Assembly (NCBI GenBank): GCA_963556255.1
Contig: OY744604.1
Location: 76,090,736 to 76,154,735, forward strand
Source of the DNA: Allolobophora icterica
Lineage: Eukaryota; Annelida; Clitellata; Crassiclitellata; Lumbricidae
Direction: 5' to 3'
DNA length: 64,000 nt
Below are positions 33,359 through 44,092 of this stretch, piece by piece (the stretch's first letter is position 1; each line of letters starts with the position of its first letter). The position numbers and the translations under genes were made by a program. The notes under the pieces were generated by a model. The model had not been told where the DNA came from and did no database searches. It worked only from the letters and a program-made list of their open reading frames with translations.

Positions 33359-33828
33359 TCTATATATAAATAAAGAGAAGAATCTGTCTGTCTGTCACAG
33401 CGATGTTTGACCGGGATGCATTTCTACAGTTTTGAGCTTTTCACTCGAAACCTTCACTACTGTGCCGGGGTGGGTATGACACACCCAGTGTCATACCCAC
33501 CCCGGCCTCTGAATGGTATATACCGCGAGAGGCGCTTTATAAATGCCCATATACAATACAATACAATACAATAGTGGTCGGCTTCGCGTCCCCCGTTTTC
33601 ACCGCTTCCATGGTGAAAACGGGCGAAAACCTCTGAAAACCCCCAATTCTGAAAATTTCGAGTCGACCTATTTTCAGTCGCCAGATGGCGCCACCCGAGA
33701 AGATTCTGTCCGTTTCAGCGAAAATTCTCTGTCACCGGCAGGCATTTCTAAAGATTCGCCAGATGGCACAGCCGTCGTGGTGGTGGTGGTGGCTTATAAC
33801 CCCGGGCAACGCCGGGTAAACCAGCTAG
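33359..33828 (+). mobile_element. Non-autonomous Helitron, 470 bp
   Basis: The 5' end TCTATATATAAATAAAGAG with CTGTCTGTCTGTC shortly after is the classic Helitron terminus. The 3' end has a hairpin (CCCGG ... CCGGG, 33801-33816) about 12 bases before CTAG. The insertion lies between A (33358) and T (33829) with no TSD, as expected for rolling-circle elements. No Rep/helicase is present. It carries a (CAATA)n retroposon tail inside (33550-33572). Confidence 0.9.
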
Positions 33829-33929
33829 TATAAAATATGGAACATTTGGCATCAATTTATAACATATCACCACCAGGGCAGATATCCATTTCAAGATTTC
33901 TGTTTCTTCTGCACCCTCTAACCAACTAA

Positions 33930-34105
33930 GTTGTAATAAGTACACTGACCGTACACTGTCAGTGGGAATATTAGACAGTGAAGGAGAGGACTGGCCACCC
34001 GATCTCATATGCCGAGGCTAAGATCATGAAGTCGCTAACACTTCATACCATGGCTGCCTTGGGCTTAAGCTTATGGGACTGCTCTTCTTCTACTTATAAC
34101 ATATT
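33930..34105 (+). mobile_element. SINE 3' body, GACTGCTCTTCTTCT tail, copy 1
   Basis: It shares GAGAGGACTGGCCACC, CGAGGCTAAGATC, TCGCTAACACTTCATACC and GGGACTGCTCTTCTTCT with the fuller copy at 46990-47310. The tRNA-like head is missing here. Confidence 0.75.
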
Positions 34106-34232
34106 AATATAAATATACAAGTAATATTAAAAATAATTAGACCCACAAAGAATGGCAACCAAACAGCGCATTCTGTGGCTATCATAGTAATACAAAGTTC
34201 AGGTATTTCAACACTAAACTTCTTAAGTATCT

Positions 34233-34517
34233 ACTAATTGCAGCTAGCACTAAGAAATAAATGTCATACTTGCAGTGCCTACATACGACTGTCTATACAC
34301 AATTAAAATATTGTAAAATTAGATTATACTAATTGCAGCTAGCACTAAGAAATAAATGTCATACTTGCAGTACCTACATACGACTGTCTATACACAATTA
34401 AAATATTGTAAAATTAGATTATACTAATTGCAGCTAGCACTAAGAAATAAATGTCATACTTGCAGTACCTACATACGACTGTCTATACACAATTAAAATA
34501 TTGTAAAATTAGATTAT
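34233..34517. repeat. 95-bp tandem repeat, three copies
   Basis: ACTAATTGCAGCTAGCACTA starts at 34233, 34328 and 34423. The units are nearly identical, indicating recent expansion. Confidence 0.95.
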
Positions 34518-34796
34518 ACATGAATATATTAGCCAATATTATACTATTATACTATACTCCTATATTAGGTTTCATCAGTCTATCTCATCAGACTCTGCCT
34601 TTAGGAGGCCTCTGGTTATTGGCTGCAGTAAACAATTACTTTAGTAAACAAGTAATAAATATAGTTCCACACCAGAGCATAATCTAAATTTAAAAAAGTA
34701 CTAAGGCAAAATACACAAGCCTGCTACATTTTCAGGTAAAGATGCCACTTAGTGTGGAATGATAAGGACTAATTGCTCCTCGTTGCTGGTGGAATG
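34518..34796. other. Inside hAT shell, nothing recognised
   Basis: AT-rich filler. Confidence 0.4.
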
Positions 34797-35040
34797 ATTC
34801 ATTCATTCATTCATTCATTTTTAAAATTTAATATAGCGCCCCCTCAAGGTACCTACTCAGAAGCGCTCCCAGCCCAACCACGGCAATATAAACTAGACTT
34901 AAGTAACTTATAAAAAACAAGCGAACTATTCTTAGGCAACAGGCGTATCTGCAATGGGAGTTTATTCCAGATGGAGGGGCCAACCACAGAGAAAGCACGA
35001 CGCTGCCTAGTTGCGGTCGTAGAACGAGGAACCAAGAGCT
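34797..35040 (-). pseudogene. L2/CR1-like LINE 3' end
   Basis: The minus strand reads STTATRQRRAFSVVGPSIWN, KLPLQIRLLPKNSSLVFYKL and GWAGSASE, then stop. A TATAGCGCC-type UTR and an (ATGA)n tail (34797-34820) follow. It is the same C-terminal family as 7223-8112, severely 5'-truncated. Confidence 0.85.
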
Positions 35041-35559
35041 AAGAATGAAAAGGCCTTGTTGCTTCTCTGTTGCTCATCGTTGCTCTGTGCCGTTGCTCCT
35101 CTTCAAGATCACTGCCATAACATAACATAATTGTGTGGGCGCACCATGTGCAAGACTATGGCTTACGGAATTGTGCGACAGTCAGTGAAATCGTGGCAAA
35201 AGTAAGGGAAGGAACACACTAGGCCGACCCCACAAGAAGGTCGGCGGTGATCTTTAGTGGTCCACAGTGGGGCGATGGGACTGGCTGTCTGGGGGAGATC
35301 CATAAATGTACTTGAGCATGGCTACAGTAATAGATATATTTTAATTCTCGTGTTCAGATTCAGACATAACAGTAAGCCTAGTAGTTAGCCTACTTCATTA
35401 AGTACTTTTTGAATAAATACGGCAAATTGTTATACATAACCTGAACATGAGAATGAAAATATATGTATTGCTGAATCCGTCAGTGTTAAGGTTAGTACAT
35501 AAGCTAGAACATAGATTAATATAGATTAATGTATGCTAATGTTACTTAATATCTTTTAC
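35041..35559. other. Inside hAT shell, nothing recognised
   Basis: A short CATAACATAACATA run near 35117 may be another retroposon tail. Confidence 0.4.
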
Positions 35560-36000
35560 TTTTGCTTGATCGCCACCTGTCCTGATTGGGATTGCAGTGG
35601 AATTTACCTTTACTACCCTTTACTGCCGCCATGTAATGTACTAATAGCAAAATGGGGGACCCTTCCTAGCGGGATCTTATCCCTTCTGGGTTCCCTTTTG
35701 CGTCCAAATGAATCCCTCCGTCAAATGAATCCCACCATTGGACCATAAGTCACTGTATATCTCCTATGTACAACTAAGAAAAGCCAAAAGCTTTAGTATG
35801 GGACATGACTCTGGCCAATAGGCTTACTATGTCACATGCGAACTGAAGTGATGATTGTTTGATCAGTATGGTTCTGTTCTGCTTATTTTTCTTCTACTTT
35901 GGTTTTAAAACATGACTGAGGTCATATGTAAACTAAATAATCGATATGTACAATTGTTGTTTTGGAACAATAAAACGCTATGCTATGTTATGTTATGTTA
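35560..36000 (+). mobile_element. Retroposon with (ATGTT)n tail, copy 2
   Basis: Matches 23220-23690 in order and spacing and ends in AATAAAACGCTATG and the TTATG pentamer run. No protein signature. Confidence 0.65.
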
Positions 36001-36325
36001 ATTGTTACTTATTCGTTTGTGCGAAACACTTAGCCTATGCTGATTTGATACTGCAGGTCCTATAGATGTATTTGAAAATAGTTTGACGAGATGTCTGTGA
36101 GAGCTGACTTTAACATGAGTTAACATGTAATTGGCTGCGTTTGACAACCACGTACTAAACATTAGCGAAGAAAAACCCATGAAACAAACACCTACACATG
36201 GAGATGAATGAAACAAGCAAACGCTAAGAATTTTCAGGGCACAAGCTAGCAGTAAAATTTAAATAATCAATAATCACACACTTAACAATACAATGATAAT
36301 CTTCATTTTTATGACGTTGTGTAAG

Positions 36326-36877
36326 CATTGCGCTATAATAATTATTTATAAATAATATGGCGCCGTGGTTCCATCACGTGACTTCCGCTAAACGCGTAAA
36401 CATCACTGATGTAGAGATCACTGGTAAACAGATCTTCCACTGGTTTTCCATTGAGTTTTATAGACTTTTAAAAAATTGTAAAAAAAATCGGATCATTTCC
36501 CGAAGTCGGGAATAGGCACGTTAGACTTCTTTAGGTGCCAGGTATCACCAGGTAAAATTTTGTGAAATTCGGAAGCTGCCCCCAAGGCCCAACCTGTCCC
36601 CCCATGGACCTCCTCCTTATTCCCTTATCAGACCATATAGTATCCGTTGTAATGGTTTTTGTACTAATGTTACTCGTAAATCGTAATTCATGTATAACAC
36701 TGATTATACTAGGTGACATAAACAACTAGCAGAATTGAAATTACAAATGCATATTTTATATTTTTTTATTTTAATCATTCACCATTTTAGATGGTCATTT
36801 TGATGTCACCATTTTGGTGTCACCCTCTCTGTCACCCGGTGCGGCCCGCATCCCCCGCACCCCGAGTGACGCCACTG
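36326..36877 (-). repeat. Right terminal arm of the 6.8-kb hAT element
   Basis: Inverse of 30042-30375. It carries an extra segment (about 36600-36780) that is directly repeated at 38736-38935. The terminus reads CGAGTGACGCCACTG. Confidence 0.9.
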
Positions 36878-36943
36878 ATTTTAGCTAATTCAGAGAGGGG
36901 CTAATGTGAACAGTACAGAGGTAATATGAAATCAGGTTCAGGG

Positions 36944-38624
36944 CATGGGCGTCCGCAGGAATTTTTGCAGAGGGGGGCACAACCATGTAGTAAAAAAATT
37001 TTTGAAGGGAGCGAAAAGCTTGTTGGCATGCCCATATTTCAATGTGGGACCCACGAGGCCATATGGCACTATGGACGAACGTTTATGGGCATACTTTGTA
37101 AGAAGTCTTAATGGCACCTATATTTCATTTTAACAACCCGCCATCTCGCGAATGATAGGCTGAGTGGACCTTTGGGAGGGTTGCGGGAGGCGATCCCGCT
37201 ACCTACTGCTCTTCACGCCAGTGATGTTACCACTGCTCTATGGACCCTCCCCCCGAATGTATGGATGAGCACTTACAATGACAATTACATGTACTTGTCA
37301 CACACAACCTAGGTCCCACATAGTCCGTACTTGGTTCTATATATATATAACTGCAACCATGAAGAGGTTAGAACTGTAAACGTGAGTGTAGGCTCGTTTC
37401 AAAAATCAATTCATTTAGATAGGCCCCTGTCTTACTCAACATTTGCGCAGACAGTAGATTTATCCATTTCCAATTACGCTGTATTTTGATCTCGGCCATT
37501 GCAATTAAGTTCTTGACATTCTAGAGATATTAATTTAAGCAATTGTCGGGAAATTTGAATTCTTTCTTTGAATTTCTGACACAAATTCGTCAAACAAACA
37601 AAAAGCTATGAGTCCTAAGAATAAATCTAAACAAAATTTACTCGGGTTTTTTAAAACTAAATTTCAGTGGTGAATCGAGGATGTGCATTATTCAAAATTG
37701 TAACTCACCATTAAAAACGTTGCTGTTGCAGGTAGCCTAAATGTACTGGTAATATCACAAAGCATGGTGCCCACAAATTATGTCTATGAACCCTCCGGTG
37801 TTCGGGTGTTGAGACTTCCAGCAAAGATTAATGACTTTCGCTGTTACAGAATACTTTTACAATAAATGTAACAAGTCATGGTGAATATAGTGTATCGCCT
37901 ACATTCAACTGTATGGTGAATATAGTGTATCGTCTACATTCAACTGTCCTTCCAATAGCACGTCACTACATGCACGCTAAGTGCCATGGTTCTGTGTTCA
38001 CGTTGTAATTGGCACAGTGTAATCACTTGGAAAGAACGGAGAACAAAGAAAGGAGCCACCAAACTGTCTCCCTCCCCACTTTTCCTATCTTATCAACATA
38101 TTAATGCCAAGTCTGTTGAAGTGTCAAAATATCCAACTGGATTTCAACCCAAAATGTGTAAGTCATTGATGTACCATATATACATGTATACACATGTGCA
38201 AATATTCTCCTTCCCAACAGCTTAAACACGCATACCCTTATGCTCTCAGTCACTCCCCGTAACCTATGGACCCCTGATATTAGGACCAGATGTCGAGTTG
38301 GCTTTCCCCGCTATATGGTCAGCCTTTATGCCCCGGTTTCTCGGGTCAGCAGTGTCAAACCCCAGCCTTCTAAATAGAGCCACCTAAACCGGCCGTCACT
38401 ACACGCTGTAATTAATCAATGTCATGTTGTTTAACTTAAGATCCGATGTCTTTACTTCAATGTATAAGAGCACCTTTGTATAAGTCACCAAGCAAGCACA
38501 CAAAATGTCAGAATAACTATATTTATTTATTTAAAATAATAATATTCTTAATTTTACAAATTTTGATTCAAAATCCAGGGGGGGGGGCAAGTGCCCCCCT
38601 TGCCCCAACGTGCGGGCGCCCATG
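36944..38624. mobile_element. hAT-like non-autonomous element, 1.7 kb
   Basis: CATGGGCGTCCGCAGGAA at the left and GCGGGCGCCCATG at the right are inverted. They are flanked by GTTCAGGG (36936-36943) and GTTCAGGC (38625-38632), an 8-bp TSD with one mismatch. It interrupts one of the TGAAATCG palindromic repeats. Inside are a tRNA-like minus-strand stretch near 37180-37250 and a 36-bp tandem duplication (ATGGTGAATATAGTGTATCG) at 37878-37945. No transposase is recognised. Confidence 0.75.
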
Positions 38625-38735
38625 GTTCAGGCTACTCCCGGGGTAATATGAAATCGATTACAGATTACCGGGAGGAAACTTTGAAGGGGTAGCGTTCGAA
38701 ATACTAAAGACCTACTTCGTCTTTCAGTAGGGTTT

Positions 38736-38935
38736 TACCAACCACAGTCATGGTGTCACCCCCATGGACCTCTTCCCTTAGTCCCTTATCAGACGATACA
38801 ATATCCTTAGTAATGGTTTTTGTACTAATGTTACTCGTAAATGGTAATTCCTGTAAAACACTGAATGTAATGGTAATAGCATTGACATAAACAACTAGCA
38901 GAATTGAAATACAAATGCATATTTTATGGTTCTGT
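38736..38935 (+). repeat. Second copy of the hAT right-arm segment
   Basis: GGTGTCACCCCCATGGACCTC through AATGGTTTTTGTACTAATGT and ACAACTAGCAGAATTGAAAT matches 36590-36760 in direct orientation. It is a fragment of another copy of the same element family. Confidence 0.8.
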
Positions 38936-38978
38936 CTTAAATTCGACGGGCATATATAGTGGGTTTACGGGTTCAAAC

Positions 38979-39399
38979 CATAGGCGTAGCTACATTGAGG
39001 CAAGAGGAGGCATTTGCCTCCTCTTGGTTTTGTAGATTTAAAAATTCTCCTTGGGTTATAGCCCTGCATCCTCAAGTACTCCTCTTTAGAGGTGGATGTT
39101 GTCTCCTTTTGAACGGAAGAAAGAAGAAAGAAGACATTCCAAAAAAGGCCATCACATTTTGAGTTGAAGAAATTCCCAAAAAAGGTCATCAAATTTTAAG
39201 CGGAAGAAATTCCCAAAAAAGGTCATCAAATTTTCAGTTGAAGAAATTCCCCATAAAAGGTCATCAAATTTTAAGCGGAAGAAATTCCCAAAAAAGGTCA
39301 TCAAACTTTTTAGTTGTAGAAATTCCCCCCAAAAAGAGATCAAATTTTTGACAAGCAAGTAGTTGCCTTCTCTTGAATTGAAGTCTGGCTACGCTCCTG
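38979..39399. mobile_element. hAT-type MITE with internal tandem repeats, 421 bp
   Basis: CATAGGCGTAGCTACA at the left and TCTGGCTACGCTCCTG at the right are imperfect inverted repeats. They are flanked by GTTCAAAC (38971-38978) and GTTGAAAC (39400-39407). The centre (39160-39345) is about five copies of a 39-43-bp unit, AGAAATTCCCAAAAAAGGTC. Confidence 0.85.
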
Positions 39400-39888
39400 G
39401 TTGAAACCCCGCCGAAATAAATTGCAAAAATACATAAACACTTAACTTTTCAAAACTGACCCAGTACTCTACGACCATGTCCAATGGAACCTCCCCCCGA
39501 AATTGGAAACCCTCCGAAATTGATTCCTGGCTATGCCTCTGTTAAATTCTTTATACTAGGTGTAGTTTTACATTTCAGTTGACTTGTGTTAGAATAGGTC
39601 ACTAATGGCAAAGTCCTAAATAGATTGGCTTGAGCGTTGGCGCTAAGCACTTTGGACTTAGTCACCGATAAGACTGAGATACATCACACCCTACACAAGG
39701 TTTTAAAGCTATGCCCACAGCTTCACAGGCTTTAAAATTCGAGAAAACACGACGTCAGGAATCATGCCTGAAATAGGTTTCTAATTAAAAAATTTCTAAC
39801 TATATAGGTTAGATAAGATTAGCTAACTGCAACCCTGAAAGACTGAAAGATGGTGCAGAGTGGTCTGGACTTATCGCTGAATGATAAC

Positions 39889-40086
39889 CAGGACTGTAGT
39901 CGAGGGTATACGCGGGTATACAGCGTGTACTCACCTCTAGAGACCGTATACTCACCTCACAAAATATTTATATTTATTTATATTAAAATACTGTAAAGTA
40001 TACTCACAAAATACTGTAGCGGAAATTTGTTTCGGAAAACTAACCGGTAGCGTGTACTCACCTCTAAGTTTACCACTACAGCCCTG
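39889..40086. mobile_element. hAT-type MITE, 198 bp, 8-bp TSD
   Basis: It starts CAGGACTGTAGTCG and ends ACTACAGCCCTG (inverse CAGGGCTGTAGT). Perfect duplication ATGATAAC flanks it (39881-39888 and 40087-40094). The interior repeats GTATACTCACCTC-type words. Confidence 0.9.
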
Positions 40087-40094
40087 ATGATAAC

Positions 40095-41231
40095 GGGCTA
40101 CTAATCAATCAAAAATCAAATCAAGATCTTTTTTATTGCAACCCAGAACAGAAAACTTAACAATGACACGATACATCGAGCGACATCGAAAGAATATAAA
40201 CCAGGGCAGCAAAGGGAAACTAGAAGGGATGTATATCCCGCTTGATTAGGGCACCCATACCTTTGTACTCATAAAAACCTAAAAATAGTACTGACCTAGT
40301 ACATATCCTAAGGGTACTACATGCTGAAGGTACGAAGGCTAGGGTGAAGGGGATTAATTATCCACAGGTTCAGACTATCTTTACTCTGTTATTTTTCAAA
40401 CAGATGGATTATGCCATTCCCCACTGCAGCAGCTGCCATCTGCAAATCATTGGCCTATCTTGTTACTTGTTTGCTTAACCAAGCAAGCCTCCTGTGGTCA
40501 TTACCATGCTAATCGTAAATATAGCTGAACATTATCATACAACAGTAAAATGAACTAATAAGTAGGTAACTAAGTAATTCACTTGCCACATTCATTTAAA
40601 TAATTAACATTACTGCGAATCATTTAAATAATTAACATCGCTGAAAACACAAATTTATTGGCACGCTGCCGGTGAAGTCAAGCAGGACCATCGCGCCGGC
40701 CGACAATAAGAACACAAATCATGTGGTAAGGCAGATTACATGATAACGCATTCATAATCATTTTATAAGATGGGATCAATACAGATTTAAGACAATTTGA
40801 GCCTATAGATCAATAAACTGCAATGTTAAGTACAGAAACAAAATAACTTTTTTGACACTTCTGGCCTTGCAGAGTTAGTAAAATGCACAGTAAAGCCATA
40901 ATTTATAACTTTAGCAGGCGTTTCAATGTTCCATAAGATGTTATACATCTTAGTTGGAAAGGTAATTCATGGCACCAATTCGCCCCACAGTAACGTGTCG
41001 TTTTCAGTCTGCAGAAAGCGACAGAAGAAGAATCAGAAGCCTCTTAAGCTAGCCTGACACGCATTCATTGCTATGAACTGTTAGCAACTTCATTTTCTTA
41101 ACCTTGACATCGTAGGGTGGGTGGCCATCCACACAATCACCGTCTGATCCTCCCACCGACAGTCAGTGTATTCAGCATTACTGAGTTGCTAAGGACGCAA
41201 GTGGAATGAAAATCTCGCAACAAATGTTTTT
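40095..41231. other. Retroposon tail at left; otherwise no feature
   Basis: 40102-40145 (AATCAATCAAAAATCAAATC, then TTTTTTATTGCAACCC) reads on the minus strand as a LINE 3' end with AATAAA. The rest shows no gene. Confidence 0.4.
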
Positions 41232-41307
41232 GCTCTGACGGGAATTTGAACTCCTGACCCCTTGGTCGACAGCATAGCATGCTAACCACTAGACTATCAC
41301 GCTCAGG
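41232..41307 (-). mobile_element. tRNA-derived SINE head
   Basis: The minus strand reads GATAGTCTAGTGGTTAGCAT (A box), then GTCGACCAAGGGGTC and AGGAGTTCAAATTCC (B box). The anticodon stem does not pair, so this is a SINE head or tRNA pseudogene. Confidence 0.6.
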
Positions 41308-41899
41308 AAATTCGACCATTGCCATTTTGTTTAAAACTCTTTTTTTCTTGATTTACTTGGTGCATTATCTTGGTCCTTAGAACTTGAGACTTGGCATTGT
41401 GTCGGTCGGGATCTTTGTATACGCTATAAGGCAATTAAAAGGTCATTAATCTCAGGACGGGCAAAGTCAGGCATTCTGTAGGGCAAGTCTTAAGTGGAAG
41501 TGGCGCCAACAACTGAAAAACAAGTCACTTGCTGGTAAGTGTGTAACTGTGTATATGTTCGGGTGAGCTCAGTAACTTCTGGAAATAATAAAAATGCGTT
41601 TACACACAACGCCAGATGCAGTACAGACAAAAACATAAGTAGGTTGACCGTGGTTCAACATGAGATCCAGGTTTAAATTCGTTCCGGATTATCGTATAAG
41701 TATATAGTACACTATTACAATATGTCATTGAGAAGCCAAGAAGTCAAGCATCAAAGTTGCTAAATTTCATCCTTATATTAATATAAAATCGAAGTGTATC
41801 TGCCGGCATGGCCACATAGAGCCAATTATAGGACCCGTGTTTCCATATGGGACTCGTATAGAGTCCGTGTGAGTCTCATCCAATGTACGTAGAAATTAA

Positions 41900-42202
41900 G
41901 GTTCTAGGACTTTTCGCCCCCGGAAGATTCGCCCCCGGAAGATTCGCCCCAGACAATTCGCCCCCCGGAACTTTCGCCCCCGGAAGATTCATCGTTAATC
42001 CAGCTTCTATAGTACTAGTTACATTTTCCTCATAGATCCAGCTTCTGGTTTGAACTGTATTAGCCTTAGTTACATTTTCATCATAGATCCCGCTTCTAGT
42101 CTTAGTTACATTTTCATCCCGGGGACGAATCTTCCCGGGGGCGAAATGTCGGGGGCGAATCTTCCGGGGGCGATTCTTCCGGGGGCGAAATGTCCGTATC
42201 CC
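41900..42202. mobile_element. Foldback element, CGCCCCCGGAAGATT arms
   Basis: The left arm (41909-41990) is four to five CGCCCCCGGAAGATT units; the right arm (42115-42197) is the inverse. It starts GGTTCTAGGACTTTTCGCC and the right-end inverse is GGGATACGGACATTTCGCC, the same termini as the GGACGATTGGTCAAC family. Flanks AGAAATTAA and AGAAATGAC agree in 7 of 9 positions. The centre has three copies of a unit with GTTACATTTTCATCATAGAT. Confidence 0.8.
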
Positions 42203-42339
42203 AGAAATGACGGTATGGTACTGGCTACGCAATAGGAATAACAGATGTCGAGCCTCAACTGCGGTGGCAAAATATAAACACAAATATTTCCGGAGTTAAG
42301 GTGCATTGCAACATTAGCACATGCATCGAATGGAAGACT

Positions 42340-42632
42340 TGAGTTGAGTATATATAGTAGACGAGGGACGGGAAACGTGAGATAAGAGGATGATCGGGTA
42401 GAGCGGACTGGCTGGATGGTGAAGAGTTCACGAAGGCATTTGGGCTGGAAGTACTGTAGGCCGCTGCAGGTTAACGATAGGACTCTGCAGTGGATTTGCT
42501 AAAGGTCAGGGATTATCAGCCAGTGGAGTGATTTAAGGACGGGAGTGATTATGTGGTGCTTGGGTGCCTGGTAACAGCTTGGACAAGTGACTTCTGGATG
42601 AGTTGCAGACGCTTAACTTTGGTGGATTCGAG
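42340..42632 (-). pseudogene. L2-like LINE fragment
   Basis: The minus strand reads STKVKRLQLIQKSLVQAVTR, then KHHIITPVLKSLHWL, then PKCLRELFTIQPVRSTRSSS. This is the LQ-x-x-QN ... HITPVLKSLHWLPV ... YL-x-EL pattern of L2/CR1 ends. Stops and gaps interrupt it. Confidence 0.7.
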
Positions 42633-42929
42633 GCATAGAAAAACGGAATTACCCATATAAATTATTCACACGAAGGATATACAAACTTGCTCCCGACGCA
42701 GTCTTGACAAAAGGATAGTCTTCAATAACACGATTCTAAATAAGAACACACAGCTCTGACTTTACACATCAAACTGAAAGGCAAGATTGCCAAGATCTGA
42801 TTAATTTGTCGTATACCTACACGAAAGCGAAGATTGAGTAAGCTGTCGAGTGTCGAGGTGCTGTTCTTCCAACATGGTGCTCATATGATATAATCTACAA
42901 CCTTAAAATTAAACTATTGTTTAAACTGT

Positions 42930-43083
42930 AGACAGTCTGGCTCGCAAATCTCCATAATTAGGATGATTTTCACTGGAATATAGTCCATAGTACTTTAACC
43001 TGGACGTGATTTACATGTATAAACCAAAATGCGGTTAGCAGTTGGATTATTAAAGGATGTACTTACTTACTCACTTACTTATA
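42930..43083 (+). mobile_element. LINE 3' tail with (ACTT)n, same family as 3797-4378
   Basis: GACAGTCTGGCTCGCAAATC through ATAATTAGGATGAT and GCGGTTAGCAGTTGG to ACTTACTTACTCACTTACTT matches 4251-4378. The foldback copy 2 begins ten bases after it. Confidence 0.75.
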
Positions 43084-43092
43084 CAGTACGAT

Positions 43093-43878
43093 GATTCTAG
43101 GACGTTTGGTCAACGGACGATTGGTCAACGGACGATTGGTCATGGACGATTGATCAACGGACGATTGGTCAAGCGGACTGTTCGTCAAGGGTCCTTTCGT
43201 CAAGAGGACGGTTGATCAGAAATTTTAATTTTAGATATTGGAGACGCTTTTAAAATATGCCAGTTCTCTTATCAGTACAAACAACTGCACTAGCACAGAT
43301 ATACGATAACCCTTTAAAATCTACGACCACTAATTATCCCTAGACAGACGAACCGACCGACCAATTTTAATTTTAGATATTGGAGACGCTGAAGTCCAGG
43401 AAATTGGTACCAAGAAATATTAATATCATGACTTGGTTGGAAAAGTCAGATATGGGGGATATGGAATAGCGAACGTGCTAATATATCTTTGTGCAATTGC
43501 ACATTTGTCTCACAATTAGGTACCTTCATATTTTAACTATTTGACTACATTTGATGTAAAAACTACTACATTAAAGTGTATTATTTTGAGGAATAACAAT
43601 GCTTTTAACCTCATTGATTGCTTTATAAACTATAAACCTATAACCTCATTGATTGCTTTTGAAACTATAAACTTTATAAAACGTCACCTTTTTATACGTC
43701 ACCTTTTTATACATTGATTGCTTTATAACGGACAAGTGGTCAACGGACGAATTTTTGATCAACCGTCCTCTTGACGAAAGGACCCTTGATCAACAATGAT
43801 GGACCAATCGTCCATTGACCAATCGTCCGTGATCAACCGTCCGTTGACCAACCGTCCGTTGACCAAACGTCCGCATAC
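43093..43878. mobile_element. Foldback element, GGACGATTGGTCAAC arms, copy 2
   Basis: It starts GATTCTAGGACGTTTGGTC and ends GACCAAACGTCCGCATAC, flanked by the perfect 9-bp duplication CAGTACGAT (43084-43092 and 43879-43887). The left arm is 43103-43218, the right arm about 43735-43870. The centre repeats the block with CAGTTCTCTTATCAGTACAA known from copy 1, plus about 300 bp not in copy 1 that contains repeated CCTCATTGATTGCTTT and ACGTCACCTTTTTAT. Confidence 0.92.
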
Positions 43879-44092
43879 CAGTACGATACATCTGCATTTG
43901 ATATTGCCCTCCTTCCAAAATTCAGAGATGCACGCACGACCACACGAAATGGCTTCTATTTATCATTATTTGCTTTAAAATCTGATTTTTTAAAATCAGA
44001 TATAGCACTTGTAGCAGATTTGAGAAAGTCGACGGATCTGTACGTTAAAAGGATCTTTGAAAACATCGACTTTCTTAATCACCCAGATTATT

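Larger units (their letters stand above)
30042..36877. mobile_element. Large hAT-type element, 6.8 kb, TIR CAGTGGCGTCACT, 8-bp TSD
   Basis: The left end CAGTGGCGTCACTAGGG and the inverse of the right end CAGTGGCGTCACTCGGG match. They are flanked by the perfect duplication ATTTTAGC (30034-30041 and 36878-36885). Each end continues into inverted arms of about 330 bp. Inside are a hAT transposase C-terminal remnant (30769-31125), two 33-bp satellite blocks, LINE and Helitron insertions, a 95-bp tandem repeat and retroposons. The interior is mostly younger nested material, so this is an old shell. Confidence 0.85.
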
